Below are positions 36,166-48,475 of a stretch of DNA of 64,000 bases, in pieces. The position numbers and the translations under genes are program-made. The stretch covers positions 25,839,916-25,903,915 of the forward strand of contig NC_051432.1 of assembly GCF_001649575.2 (NCBI RefSeq), in the 5' to 3' direction. A model generated the notes under the pieces. It was not told where the DNA came from. It worked only from the letters and a program-made list of their open reading frames with translations, and ran no database searches. Position 1 is the first letter of the stretch. Each line of letters starts with the position of its first letter. This DNA is from Kryptolebias marmoratus (Eukaryota; Chordata; Actinopteri; Cyprinodontiformes; Rivulidae).

Positions 36166-39100
36166 GTATACCCATTTATCTTAGTATACATACACACATT
36201 ATAAATGAACACACAAAATACAAACACATCTTAGGACGGCAGTTTTAACATCATACTGTGAACCACAAAGATGTGTCATCAAATTATCAAAAAAGTAAAC
36301 CTTTAGGTATGTGAATTGGTGATAAATGATTGTTTATGTATGTTTAGAAAGGTTTATTCATATGCAAGTTTAGTTTCTGAAGCTCTTATATTCAAAACAC
36401 TATTTGTAGAAACATTTCTTCCATACTTATACACGGTCAAAAGTTAAGATTACATGAAAAAATTGAGCTGCTTGCGAACATGTAGTTTGGGAATTGATTT
36501 CTGCACAGAGCAATTTAAAACACGTTTAGAAGGTAAAAGTAAAGGGATATTTGGGAATGTATTTGCTGCAAAAAGCAAGTGTAAATTTTAAAAAATAAGC
36601 AGGGTGTAGGTGGCACTCCAGTGAAAATATTTTCTCTTATTTTTTAGCTCCTCTAAATGACATGTTTTGATATAACCGGGTAGGGCTGTTTGCATATCAG
36701 ATGCTGGAACACATGCTGGGGACAATGTTCAGTCATGAGATTTTTGTGTGTGCGTGTCTGTGTGTAGAAAAGCTGATGTCTGTTTGTGTGTACTGTGTTT
36801 TCTTCATGATTGGCATGTAAAAAGGCACTGATTATCTTTTAGATAATTACTGCTGTAGAGTAGGGAATGTTCAGTTCTTTGATTGGGTGACAACACTGAA
36901 GAAGCGCTGAACTCTGATTCTTTTTTTCCCTTCATCCTCTTCCCCATTTTCATGACACCTCTTCATTTACATGTACATTTACAGTGCATTTTGGGAAGCA
37001 TTTATGTCCTGAACCAGTGATAATAATACTATTCAACCTTAATAACTATCATTAGAGCTGGTAAATGTAATTTTGAAGTAATTCTAGAAACAAGCTTTTG
37101 AAAATTTCAAGTGTGTAAAATTGACTTTGAAAAGAATAATGAGAAAACTAAAACCCCGTGGCAAACAGACACACACATTAATTCTTGTGTGAGGCTAATA
37201 TAAAAAGTCTGTGCTTAAAAATTATACAAAATTTGTGTCCATAAATTTCTATAAGGTTTTGACAAGAGTATAAATAATTCTGTTTTTGCCTAAAGCAGTT
37301 TTTTCCAAAACCAAATAAGAGTATGTACTTGTGAAATACAGACCACATGTACTTAAAGTACAATGTACTAATTAGAATTCCAGAGCCCAAATTTATAATA
37401 ACACTGTAAACCGTACTGTCTAATACAGTGACTCTGCCACATAACTTCACCACCATATTTAACTTGTTACAATATGTTTGAATTTATCCAGATTTAATGT
37501 TATAATTATCAAATCAAAACTTTAATAATGTTAAAGTTAAGCAAATTGTCAACATTAATTGGTGAAATGCTGAACATGTTTTCAGGATGAAACCAGAAAT
37601 AAGGAAATTTAGGAAAAGTTTTTGTCATGGTTTGTAGATTTGGACAGACAATAAACTAACAATAACAATAAATGTAAAAGAAGCATCAAAAAAATAACCA
37701 AAAACCCAGATTCTGACAGTTTTTAGGACCAGGCGATAACGTGTAATATGCTGAAAATAAAGTCAAATAGTGTCCTTGATGTTTTGGATTTTTATTGAAC
37801 ACTGATTTCTTCACTCAAATAATAATGAATAAAAGTGGGAATGGATTTTGAGGATTTAAAGAATGGATCTATTTGATAATGTTCAGCTTCTCTCTTTTTA
37901 GTTTGTACATAAATTATTTTTTTCTAGCCTTTGCTTGTGAGGTTTAGGCAAAACTCTACTCTGTAATGTTTAAATACTAATAATTGTATTAGGTTAGGGT
38001 TTGGTGAAAACATTGGTTAGGTTTAGGCAAAGTATCAATTTAAGAAGCCAAATTGTCTTAGAAAGTGACTGTAGGACTTCATTTTTGAACTTTACTTAAT
38101 GACTGATTAGCAGCAAATACTCAATAAATCTGTGGTAGTATCTTATAATTTATGAGATTCCAACACTTGAAGTTTTAGAAACTGGAGTTCATTTTATCTA
38201 TTTCTTTAGAATCACCCTGAACACTTTCATGTTGCAAATAATTTTGATCTATTGTCAAGATGTTTAGTATATGGCTCAGTGGTACAATAAAGCTCGAGGT
38301 GGCTGAAGGTTAAATATTTTTAAATTGTTTTGTGAAGACACTTCACAGCCATAAAACATCAATTATTCAGGTGTTCCTTTTGTTTCAACCACTGCAGTGA
38401 TATGACTAAATCATTGCAATATTTTATTCTATGGCAATACTTGACAGCATGGAAATCCCAACAATTTCTGTTGTTTTTTTGTGTTTACGTGTTCAGCCTA
38501 TTGAGCAATTATTCTATTAGTGATCCAATAAACCTAACAAAATCCATGAATATGAAAAGCATCAAGTTTGCTAAACATTAGCATCCTAGCATGTCAGGTA
38601 ATTGTTAGCATGTTAATTACAGCTAAACAAAGCCACAAGAATTATTGCAGACAACTGAATGTGCACGTTCTTCTATATGTGCTTTTCGTAGTAATATTTT
38701 TAAATATTCTTCCTATCCTTTTAAACACCATTTTACCTTGCTAAACATTCTTATTTTTGTGTTCTGAAAACACCCATAAAAACTGTAATTAACCCCTGCT
38801 CAGATTATTTTCTGAAATTACTTTTGCACCTGGCAGTCCCCTCTCCCTTTTTATCCTTTCCCCACCAAAAAAAAAACAAGAGAAAAACCTCAAAGGTGAG
38901 CGCACATTAACACACACACACACACAAAGTCTATCTCTTGAGGCAAGGCTGGCAAAGGCAGAAACTTGTGCAGATGGCTTGTTTGGGGCCTGTGGCATAA
39001 AGTGTGAGAGATGCAACTGTTAGCAGGGAAACCAAGGGAGGTGTGTGTTTCAGTGTGCACATTTAGAAAGTGAGTTTATTCTGAAAAGAACATGTAAATG

Positions 39101-39290
39101 GTGTACCTGACTCACAACAGATGACAGCACATATGCATCTACACTGTTCTCAAATGGTATTTAATGGTTTAGTGCAGGACTTTCACACAACAAAATAATC
39201 AATTACAAATAAGCTTAAGATGAAATGCTGCCTGTTATGTGAAAACAAAAACAAACAAACAAACAATTTATATATACATATAGATAAATA

Positions 39291-39316
39291 TGTGTGTGTG
39301 TGTGTGTGTGTGTGTG
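39291..39316. repeat. (TG)13 microsatellite
   Basis: Uninterrupted TG tract. Confidence 0.95.
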
Positions 39317-40061
39317 TTAAGACTAAGACAGTGTCTTTATGTAGTACAGCAGTCTTTATTAGTTCAAGCATTCTGTGCTGTCATCTTCATTATCCTTTTT
39401 CTTATAAGCTCTCCTGGATGAAGCAAAACTGTGGTTCAGCAGACAGCCTCAGCATGTTTTACATTTTTATACATATTAAAGACCCAAATGTTTGGTGTAG
39501 AGTTTATGTGCACCATTAAGAAGGGGCCAAGAATAGCTGCTTGAAGACCTAAATTCCTACAGGCATTAATGAGACAGCCACAGACAACGGAAAAAAAAAA
39601 AAAAAATCTCTCTTTTTATCCCATGAGTTTCATAAAGAAATGGGTAATGGATGGTTTATAGCACTATTTATTGAAATAATGGTTGCAAGTAAGTTGAGCA
39701 GAAGAAATGGACATCTGACAAGGCCTTTACTTGTTATGTCAAGTCATTAAATGGAAACCTAAACTTTATCTGACACTAGATAATATTCTCTATAAAGAGA
39801 GAAATAACAAGTCTCCTTTTTGGACTGTGTTATGCAATTGAGAAAGAATAAAGTTTCAACCAGTATTGCAAGATCTGGCACAAGAAACAAGAAAACAAGG
39901 TCCACAAAAACAAGCCACCTAATTTATACAGATTAATTATTTATTTAGCGTTTCATGCAAGATCTTTTTAGGAGAAAACACTTTTGTTCACACATCAGTC
40001 CCGTTGATCAGTTTAGTTGGACAAGGTTACCTGTATTTACAGGGCGGAGGGTGGCACGCAA

Positions 40062-40288
40062 TATATATACAACCCCAATTCCAATGAAGCTGGGACATTG
40101 TGTAAAATAAAAGTAGAATACAATGATTTGCAAATCCTTTTCAGCCTATATTCAATTGAATACACTGCAAAGACAAGATATTTAATGTTCAAACTGATAA
40201 ACTTGACAATTTGCAAATCATCATTATTGTTTCTATTTATGTTTTACACAATGTCCAAACTTCATTGGAATGGGAGTTGTGTATATAT
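40062..40288. mobile_element. MITE with long terminal inverted repeats
   Basis: The left end (TATATACAACCCCAATTCC, then AATGAAGCTGGGACATTGTG, then TAAAATAAA) and the right end (GTTTTACACAATGTCCAAAC, then TTCATTGGAATGGGAGTTGT, then GTATATA) are near-perfect reverse complements over about 50 bases. Homology continues inward (ACAATGATTTGCAAATC against TTTGCAAATCATCATTATTG). I recognise this as a widespread teleost non-autonomous DNA transposon. TA-rich ends suggest a TA target site. The 91-codon frame at 40017-40292 is a shadow. The autonomous partner is not in the window. Confidence 0.85.
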
Positions 40289-42574
40289 GTGAATCCTTCA
40301 ACCGGACAAACTGCACATTTTCGTTTATTAACAGAGACATGACAAACAGGAGTATGGCTAAATGAGCAACTACAATTTCCACACAAGCCTAAAAACAAAA
40401 TAAAAATTTGCAATCTGCAACTATCAATACTTTTAAGCGAATTTACAGAAAAACAAACCCAGTGATTTGTGTTTCAACAGTGAGATGTAGCAGAAACTTA
40501 TAGACAGTCCATTAATTTGAAGTACCTACTGCAACTCTTTTAGTCTATACACAAGCAGATTTTAAATAAATAAAATTCAAGCGAAGAATGAGGATGGACA
40601 CTAGGAATGACGATTGAGAAGAGAACAAAAATGAGTCATGAAAACGGTTCAAAACCTGTGAATTCTCAAACAGGATGTCTACGGAGTTAATAACAAAGTT
40701 AGAAAAAACAAACGTCACAAGAGTGAGTGACATTTGCTTCACAGTAATCGTTTAAGCTATTTTGACACATGCATTGTATTTCTGCATTATTCGTGCAATA
40801 TGTTAGAAAAGTGACGTGTTAAAACACAGACATTTCCTTGAAAGCCTCCAAGAAAATCTCTGGATGATAAGCAGGTGAGACAGTGCATTAACAAAGCCGT
40901 GTTCTGAGTGAGAGTCCATACCGCTAAGAGTTCCTCCTTTCTATTTTCTGCTGACCTACATGTTGCTTTCCTCCTGCTCATCGCTACTGTGCAAAAAGTC
41001 ATCAAAAAGCCTCTAGATTTTTTTTTTCATTACAAAGGACACATCAATTTTCACACCATACTTTATGCAATTTCTCCTGCCTTTTTTTATACACAGCACT
41101 GAGTACAAACTTACACAAATCATGTATTTCTCTTGCATAGGCACAAGATCTCCAGCCAGTTTATTACTAATGGGATATTTTGGACGAGTGAGTTAGACAT
41201 TATCCAACAGCAGATGTCAAACAACTTGAGTATTTTTTTTTTTGGTAAGAGTTGTGCTGCATCACTCTATTGGGCTCCAGACACTTGCAGAATTAATACG
41301 AAGTTGGACAGAAGCTGTGCTGGTGATAAGTGGTGGCCAAACACCTTACTATTACTTGTTGTCTTGTTTTTATTTCCTTTTGTTTGTCTTTGATAAATCT
41401 TTCTAAAAAAACAAGTCAATTAAAGTTCAATTCTAAATAATTCCATTGGCTGGTGTTAGGCAGAAATACAAACCTAAGGGAATGTGCCAGTCCCTGTCAG
41501 ATCAATAGTACTCAACAGCTGCTGAAGAAGCACAGCTCATCTGGCCACCCTTGTGATTGGCTGACAGTTTCTGTGATTTCTGATAGGTCTATTGTCCTCG
41601 GGGTATGTGCCATCTCTCTTCTGCTGACACCCATGAGACTGCTTTCTGCTGAAATTCAAACTTTTTCAGCTCGACCTTGCTCACTAAGACCAATGACTTG
41701 TATGATTCCAACAGTCCCTCATAAATGAGAACCTCAATCAAACAGTGCATCAATTTATTTATTTATTTTTTTCATTCTCATGAAAAAAACAAAACTGTTC
41801 TGTGTTCACAAAGTGCTTGCCATTTCCTAAAATGACAGCTGGTAAGAAATACAAATAAGCAATCTCAAACTATCTTCTGTTTGTACGCTTAAGTCTTTTT
41901 CCCCCCTTCAATATTTAACAGCAGTTTTTGTGCAGTGAAATGCCTAAGGTATTATTTTGTCCAAACAAAACCATGTGGAGGTATTCGAAACAGTTGTGTA
42001 TTTAAAATTGATAATTGTGTAGGCAGCCTGCTTTGCATAAATCCAGCATGCACTTGTAATGTTGGATAGTATTTATACTGATAATAATGAATATTAATGA
42101 TACAAATATTGAAGGAGATTGTTGAAAAACTTGTCTCAAATCTGTCTTTTTTGTGGTTATGCATAGTTGTAGCACAAGAGAACTGGCTGCAGGACATATG
42201 TACATGGAGAATAGATATAGTGACAACTGTAAAAGCTTGTTTAGTGCATTCCCCAAAATTACATCTAACATTTTTGTCTTTCAGATACCATTAGGTGTAT
42301 TTTTTATCATATATTATATAACTATTTGTCTTCTTTTCTTATATTTTCAAAGGTCAGAACTGTCAAAAGATTTTCCAGGACATCCTTGAACTTTCACTTA
42401 AAATGCTGCACAGTTGACTTACCTGCAAGTCTAATTTGTCACAATAAATTCAGACTTTCATGTGCTCTGTATTATTAATGATAATCTGTGCTGCAATAAT
42501 AATCAGATTATAACTGATAAACCCATGTCAGTTTAGTTTAGGCACAGTATACTAATATAATATGTAATCATTTC
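40289..42574. other. Unique AT-rich sequence
   Basis: No gene or known repeat recognised. The small open frames on both strands overlap one another and show no domain signal. Confidence 0.45.
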
Positions 42575-43200
42575 ATCCATCAGAAAAACTCTTTTTTTGT
42601 TTTCCAATAGAAACCAGGGCATACAGAAAAATTCAAAATCTGTTCAGTCTCATCTATCCATAGAACATTCTCCCAGAAGCTTTGTGGCTTGTCAACATGT
42701 AGTTTGGCAAATTCCAGTCTGGCTTTTTTATGATTGGTTTTCAACAGTGGTGTCCTCCTTGGTCGTCTCCCATTAAGTCCACTTTGGCTCAAACAATGAC
42801 GGATGGTGCAATCTGACACTGATGTTCCTTGATCTTGAAGTTCACCTTTATTCTCTTTAGAAGTTTTTCTGGGCTCTTTCGTTACCATTTGTATTATCCA
42901 TCTCTTTGATTTGTCATCAATTTTCCTCCTGCGGCCACGTCCAGGGAGGTTGGCTACAGTCTTAAATTTCTGAATAATATGTGCAACTGTAGTCACAGGA
43001 ACATCAAGCTGCTTGGAGATGGTCGTATGACCTTTACCTTTAACATGCTTGTCTATAATTTTCTGTCTAATCTCCTGAGACAACTCTTTCCTTCGCTTCC
43101 TCTGGTCCATGTTGAGTGTGGTACACGCCATGTCAACAAACAGCACAGTGAGTTTCTATAGCCCTATATACAGGCCCACTGACTGATTACAAGACCCTAT
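42575..43200 (-). mobile_element. Tc1-like transposase, 3'-truncated relic
   Basis: A 188-codon frame at 42580-43146 encodes the N-terminal half of a Tc1-like transposase. The probable start is MACTTLNMDQRKRRKELS, with its ATG at about 43131. Residues about 25-60 form the first helix-turn-helix of the paired-type DNA-binding region (KTISKQLDVPVTTV-like: here TTISKQLDVPVTTVAHIIQK). The GRGRRRK AT-hook-like linker follows, then the second HTH region and a basic block (NGRRPRRTPLLKTNHKKARL). The first catalytic aspartate occurs in ENVLWIDETE. The rest of the DD34E domain is absent: after this point the protein diverges and stops, so it lacks the second D and the E. Relative to what I recall of the family, about four residues are missing after HIIQKFK. 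The 5' leader runs to about 43200. No terminal inverted repeat was identified on either side. Confidence 0.9.
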
Positions 43201-43209
43201 TTGTTCCAC

Positions 43210-43545
43210 ATGGGCGGTTCTGCTTTCACTTCAAGATCAGGTCCTCTACCAGAGGCCTGGGAGCTTGATGGTTCTGCGCAGTATCTTAGTTGTTCCTAGG
43301 ACTGCACTCTTCTGAACAAACACCAGAAGAGTGTTTCAGGGATCTGTTGGAGCCACTCTTCCAGTTTGGGGGTTACAGCACTGAGTGCTACATCTATCAC
43401 CACTGCTTTATTCTGTATCTTTTCTATAACTTCAATGTGCGGTTGATTAGCCATCACCTGTTTATCAGTCTAGATCTAGAAGTCCCACAGTATCTCAGCC
43501 TTGCCATTCTTCACCACCTTAGGTGGAGCCTCCCACTTTGACTGT
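43210..43545 (-). mobile_element. LINE relic with restriction-like endonuclease C-terminus (copy 2)
   Basis: On the minus strand: AEILWDF, stop, stop-adjacent TDKQVMANQPHIEVIEK, then NKAVVIDVA, then after a deletion LSAVTPKLEEWLQQIPET, then a short shifted end and the 3' flank near AGGCCTCTGG. The QPHIEV...VVIDVA segment corresponds to the PD-(D/E)XK nuclease core of such LINEs, with the usual PD changed to PH. It is the same family as 19204-19480, with the opposite part deleted. The plus-strand frame at 43290-43541 is antisense. Confidence 0.7.
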
Positions 43546-43559
43546 GGGACTTATGAAAA

Positions 43560-43735
43560 TAATCACTCGGTAGACATCTAAAAACCAATTAACTTTTGGA
43601 GGGAATACGATGAAAGATGGCCGACAGCAAAGCAAAAATTGCCATATTTTTTTTTAATATTGAGCTAAAAATTGGTGGGTTTGTAGCTGAAACTAACTGA
43701 TTCCCAACTGGAATTTTAAACACTAACTGATTGCA
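43560..43735 (+). repeat. Dispersed repeat family R, copy 4 (partial)
   Basis: Contains CCAATTAACTTTTGGAGGGA, AAAGATGGCCGACAGC, and ATTGAGCTAAAAATTGGTGG in family order, then breaks off at CTGATTCCCAACTGG. Confidence 0.65.
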
Positions 43736-43829
43736 AGAGATACATGTTTTAATCTTTGCAATTAACTTTTGAAATGAACTCTGCCTGTTTGGTAAAACAT
43801 ATGTCATGAAACAGATTTTATTGAAATTG

Positions 43830-44012
43830 GTTTGTTTCCCATCTGGAAAGCTTTATTGATTCAAAACTGGAGAGTGTAAAGTTCAAAGCTTTAAAGTAGT
43901 GTGATGCTTGGTTTTGGACCTAAATTCACATGTAGCATCTCATGCAGTTTACAGCTTAGAACTCAACACTCTCCAGTTTAATTGATAAAGCTTCTAGGAT
44001 GGGAATAGAAAC
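43830..44012. repeat. Hairpin-forming inverted repeat, 61-bp and 60-bp arms
   Basis: The left arm (43830-43890) carries GTTTCCCATCTGGAAAGCTT, then TATTGATTCAAAACTGGAGA and GTGTAAAGTTCAAAGCT. The right arm (43953-44012) is its reverse complement at roughly four bases in five (AGCTTAGAACTCAACACTCT, then CCAGTTTAATTGATAAAGCT, then TCTAGGATGGGAATAGAAAC). The 62-base loop also contains partial pairing (GTGTGATGCT with AGCATCT). It lies between two R copies. It may be a MITE or a degraded inverted duplication. Confidence 0.8.
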
Positions 44013-44099
44013 ATTTTCAGCTATGAAACAGGAGTTCCATAGCTTTATTTATTTATCTGGATTTGCTATGTCTTGGGTGACTAATAAACAACACCAGCA

Positions 44100-44392
44100 C
44101 ATTGACTGTACATCTACAAATGATTAAGTTTTGGAGTCAGTCCAATTCAAGCTGGCCTTAACCTGCAGAAAAATGGCTACAACTCAGTGAACTGTACATA
44201 TATTGAACTAAAATTGGTGGCGTAATAGCTGACAGGCATTTACAACACTTCGACTGCTAACAGATGCACATGAAATTGCACATAATGTTTTATTCAGAGT
44301 TTGACAAAAATGGCTAGAATACTGTCATTTCTCAAAAGATTATAGTTTAAAACTCTGGTGAGAAAGGAGGCAAGCAATACGCATTCCATTGA
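44100..44392 (+). repeat. Dispersed repeat family R, copy 5
   Basis: Runs from GACTGTACATCTACAAATGA through TTTTGGAGTCAGTCCAATTC, GTAATAGCTGACAGGCATTT, AGAGTTTGACAAAAATGGCT, and ATACTGTCATTTCTCAAAAG to the end block GGCAAGCAATACGCATTCC. Together with copy 3 it defines the family in plus orientation. Confidence 0.75.
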
Positions 44393-47300
44393 AAAATGAT
44401 ACGCGATTGTTTTATTTTATTTATTTATCGAGTTTTTAGCATTGCTATCAATGACTATTTAGTGTCTGTGTGTATATATTGGATGTTGGAGGTATAATCA
44501 ACAAGTATATATATATATATATATATACACACACATAGAGAGAGACACACAAAGCATCAAGCGCATATTTGACAATTATTATGAACACATCAGTGCATCA
44601 TTTCATGCACACGACAGAATCATTCCCACACAGAGGAGGGTGATGTTGTGCAAAAACGTGCAAACACAAAAACACACTTTAACACACACACACACACTTT
44701 GACAGTGCCAGCTCGTGACATTTCTGAGCATGCCATAGGGACAAGTGGTTGAGGGTTGGCGGCGGGCTAAGTGTCTGTCTGTAGGCCTAAGATAACGGCT
44801 GTCACCTCACCGAGTCCTATCGTTCACACATGCACAGATGCACGCACAGAGACGACAGCACACAAAACACACAAAATATGCTGTCTCTTTCGGCTTTTTT
44901 CCCTCCACATTGGTCCACTATTAAACCATCCATCCACTGTGACAGTGAATGCTACTCAGCTGTCCATTCAGCAGTGCTCAATATCAATAGAGTCCCTCAG
45001 TCTCTGGTTTGCGTTCCATTGTTGCCTTTACAAAATAGGAATGGTTTTAACAGTTGGTAGAACTACATGGGCTGTGAATAGGGCTGGCTTATGGTTGTGC
45101 TTAGGCATTGTTCTGCTTTCCTGTCTTTCAGCCTGAGATCTTTAAAAGTGGTGTGATTATGGCAAAAGCGGTAATGACACATTGTTTTCAGACTGTCAAC
45201 ATTGGCACATGTAGCTTGTTTATTGTCTTTCCTCTGAACATTTGCAGGATACCTCATTGAGACAATGGCTTACTTTGCTGCGCTGTGATATGTGTGTGTG
45301 TCTGTGTGTGTCATATAGGAATGAGCAAAAAGAAACAAGCGGGAGGCATTCAGGAGTTGAGTAGAGGTGTAACAGTCATTCACAAGAATTTTTTTTTTTC
45401 TCCTGTGGACAGCAGACACACTGCTGCAACTTTTTGCTAATGTACTAACCTCTTTTCTTTCAAAGTTAATCACTTTTTCTCATTCAACCATGAGGAAAGA
45501 CAGGCACAGGGGGAGAGGGAGTGGGGAAGGGTGTAAAAAATGAATCACTGAAAGAATAATGCCAATTTCTGGGCTCCATTGATTTCTACAAATGGCTACA
45601 CATTATGACAAAGATGGCACAATAGGGACAATTTCCAATAGAATGTATGCAGAACAGTTTGTGTTAGATTTGCTGGGGAAATAAAGTGTGTATGTGTGTG
45701 TGTAATACCTGTGTGTGCTTAAATGCAGAATCTATGTCCAAAAGAAACAGTGACACACTTAATCAGCAAAATTTGTGCATCTCTCTCTTTCATTGTGTGT
45801 TTTTGTTTGAGGCTGCATTTGCATTTCCAAGCAGGTCTATTTGTCAGTGCAGATTGTAATTAAGGGGGGTAACTCAGGAGCAAGGAAACCAAGAAACAAT
45901 CAGACTCTCATTTAGTGTGTGTTTGTGTGCAACTACAAACACACGTTATCATGCATGTAGTTTCTAACACATGTTGTAGGAATCCATTTTGAAGCCAAGG
46001 CTAATCTCTCTTTTTGCCTTTTGAAATGCCTTTCTTAGACCCCACCCATAATCAAGGATCCTTCGGCAAGCACGTTTTCTTTCGCTGCTACTCTCTTTAT
46101 TCATCCACATCCCATCCGTCCTTATCATTCATCCCTCCTCTCCCCACTATTTCATTCTGACTTCCTTAGCTCGACGAATACAGAGCTGTCTAAGAACTCT
46201 CAGGTGGTTCAAGTCCATTACTTTGGGAGATAGAAAAACACTGCTGAGGTGTTCTGATTGAGGCCTATTAAAATTCATAAGCTGTGGAATAAGGCCAGAT
46301 AAAAAAAAAAAAAAATGCAGTTGCACGAATAAAGGGTGGGGTAGAGTATATGGACGTTCTTGTGTATATGTGTGTGAATTTGTCAAGTGTTTATTAAGAA
46401 AAGGGAGAGGCAAGTAAAGAGAGTCAGAGTGATAAATGCTTTGTGATCCCACGAGCCCCTTACCTCCCTAATTTATCTCCATACTCCTCATCTCTTTTCT
46501 TGTCCTCCTTGAATTTTCCTCCTTCCCTTCAGTCAATATATTCTGTGTATTGTCACACCTACTAAGGTCTATTGTCCATATTTTTTGCTTATTTTTCACT
46601 CAGCACACATGTAGACACACAAACCTTGTGAAGTACTTTCTGTAGACAGCAATTGTCGCTCTTTAACTTCTGACAAAAAGAATAATTCCATTTGTTTTTT
46701 TCATGGTTGCTGAAGACAATCAAACACATTTGTGCCCACACACACAAACACCTTCAACTCTTTGTTTTGTTCCGGGTCTACATAGACACAGACACTGGCA
46801 AAGAGTACATTAAGAGCTGGTGGATCGATAAGGAGCAGAGGTCAATGGAAAACGCGCTCTGACTAGTAAAACTTAGATTTCTCTGGGAGACTGAAACTAG
46901 CTCAGAGCTAGCCATCTCCTTTACCTCACTTCATTCTTCTGCTTTTCGCTTGTTCTCCTCCCTTCCTACAATAGACTCATCTTGTTGCAGAGTCACTTGG
47001 GATAGATTATCACAAAGGCTGAGGAGAAGGCAGGTATGAAAGTAGAGGGAAAATGCAAGGCAAAAGCATGAAACAAAAGCATGTGATTGCAGTGGTATAG
47101 AAGTAATCTTCCAGATGCCACTTTATAACATAATACCAACCTAGTTAGTGGAAGCACACCTGTTATTTTACCGTAAAACAAGACAATATGTCTCTCTGGT
47201 TACAAACTGTAAACATACTGTGAGCAAACACTTCTTTGACAGGTGTGTTAAATCATTTGTGTTTTAAGGTGGATAGATGGCATTGAAAGATTATAGCTGA

Positions 47301-48339
47301 ATTGCAGTTATTGGCCTACACAAATAATGTTAACCAAGTCATATTCATCTTAATTATTTAGACAAGTTTAATTCACTTTTACATTTGACTGCATCACACA
47401 TAATCAAGTAGTTTATTTGGTGTTTTTATTTAGCAAAGATAGCAAAGAGAAAAAAACAAAAAACATGAGAGAATGTGACATACAAAGAGCAAAGACTACT
47501 GATGAATGCCAGGATAAAGTTAGTTTTTTTTTTAAATTAGGTAACAATTACATGCTATTCTGACTAACAATTAGTGATTAGTTTTTGGGCGCATGTAAAT
47601 GGGATCAAATTAGCTACAATTCAGCAGCACAGATGGAGTACCACGCAGTGTTCATTGTAAATATCAACCATCATTCTATTTTTGCCAGGTTTAGCTCTTG
47701 AAGTAGAATACCATTTTCTTTGCTGCTGCAGAAAAACAATTTCCAATCAGGTCACACCTATTGTGTTTCCTTGATGTCTTTATCCCATATTTGTAACAGT
47801 AATCATATTTGTGATAGTGAAGCCACCATGGTTGCTTTCTAACAAAAAACTAATAATTTGAGCAAATCCTGTTTGGCACAAATCAGAAAAATGGAATGGA
47901 TTTAATCTTGTAAGAATTATGCATTCTTTTATTACTATTAATATAACAAGTTATATCTGGTAAATCCATGTCAGATCCACCTGGGATTGGTTCCCTTAAT
48001 TATTTTTTGTCACATTTTCTTCTGGTTGGAGCATAAAATCGATGCAGGTATACATTTTTTGTGAAAGATTTTTTTGGTTGCTTTTGATTTTTTAGTTTGA
48101 GTTATTTTACAGAGGGTGGATCAGAGTTACTTCTGTTTTCCAACATTAGCAAGTTTTTTAAAAAAAATGAAATATTTGGTTTTAAAATATATTTAGAACA
48201 GAATGGCACTACGGAACCCACCAGGAGTCATGGGTAAACAATGAAGTTGAGGTTGTAAGAATCTGTTCCCTTAGTTTAGGAAACTGTATGCACATATTTA
48301 CAACCTGTTCCCTCAGTTTAACTTTTAGAGTGCTCTTTA
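44393..48339. other. Unique sequence with short microsatellites
   Basis: No gene seen. Contains a (TA)11 tract (44506-44527), CA-rich words at 44640-44880, an A14-type run near 46300 and AG-rich/CA-rich low-complexity sequence at 45500-46000. The 121-codon open frame at 44771-45136 and the overlapping 76-codon frame show no domain and are within chance for this length. Confidence 0.4.
44506..44527. repeat. (TA)11 microsatellite
   Basis: Eleven TA units followed by CACACACATAGAGAGAGAC. Confidence 0.9.
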
Positions 48340-48475
48340 TTACAAAACTGTAAAAATATCAAGCACTTTTAAGGACTGTATACAGAAATCAAGCACTTTC
48401 CAAACCTTGAAACCACCAAAATTCAAGCTTTTTCAAGGATTTCAAGCACCTGTTAGAACCCTGACTGAAAGTCAG
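48340..48475 (+). repeat. Teleost interspersed repeat fragment (FAST-decay, AAGCAC-type)
   Basis: Blocks ATATCAAGCACTTTTAAGGA, AATCAAGCACTTTCCAAACC, AAATTCAAGCTTTTTCAAGG, and TTTCAAGCACCTGTTAGAAC with a CCCTGACTGA end. I recognise this periodic CAAGCAC/TTCAAG pattern from a common fish repeat. The class is not assignable here. Confidence 0.5.

Larger units (their letters stand above)
34115..40061. other. Unique AT-rich sequence with TG tracts
   Basis: No gene or major repeat besides the separately listed tracts and the SINE-like fragment at 36104-36165. An 8-bp perfect inverted repeat (GGGGAACA...TGTTCCCC, 8-base spacer) lies at 35547-35570. The open frames at 34967-36103 and 38789-39519 are TG/CA-tract artefacts or chance. 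Confidence 0.4.

Noticed and set aside
40017..40292. 91-codon frame
   Set aside because: Coincides with the MITE; both ends of the frame lie in its inverted repeats.
43290..43541. 83-codon plus-strand frame
   Set aside because: Antisense to the endonuclease-LINE relic.
44771..45136. 121-codon plus-strand frame
   Set aside because: Starts in CA/CG-rich low-complexity sequence and has no domain signal.
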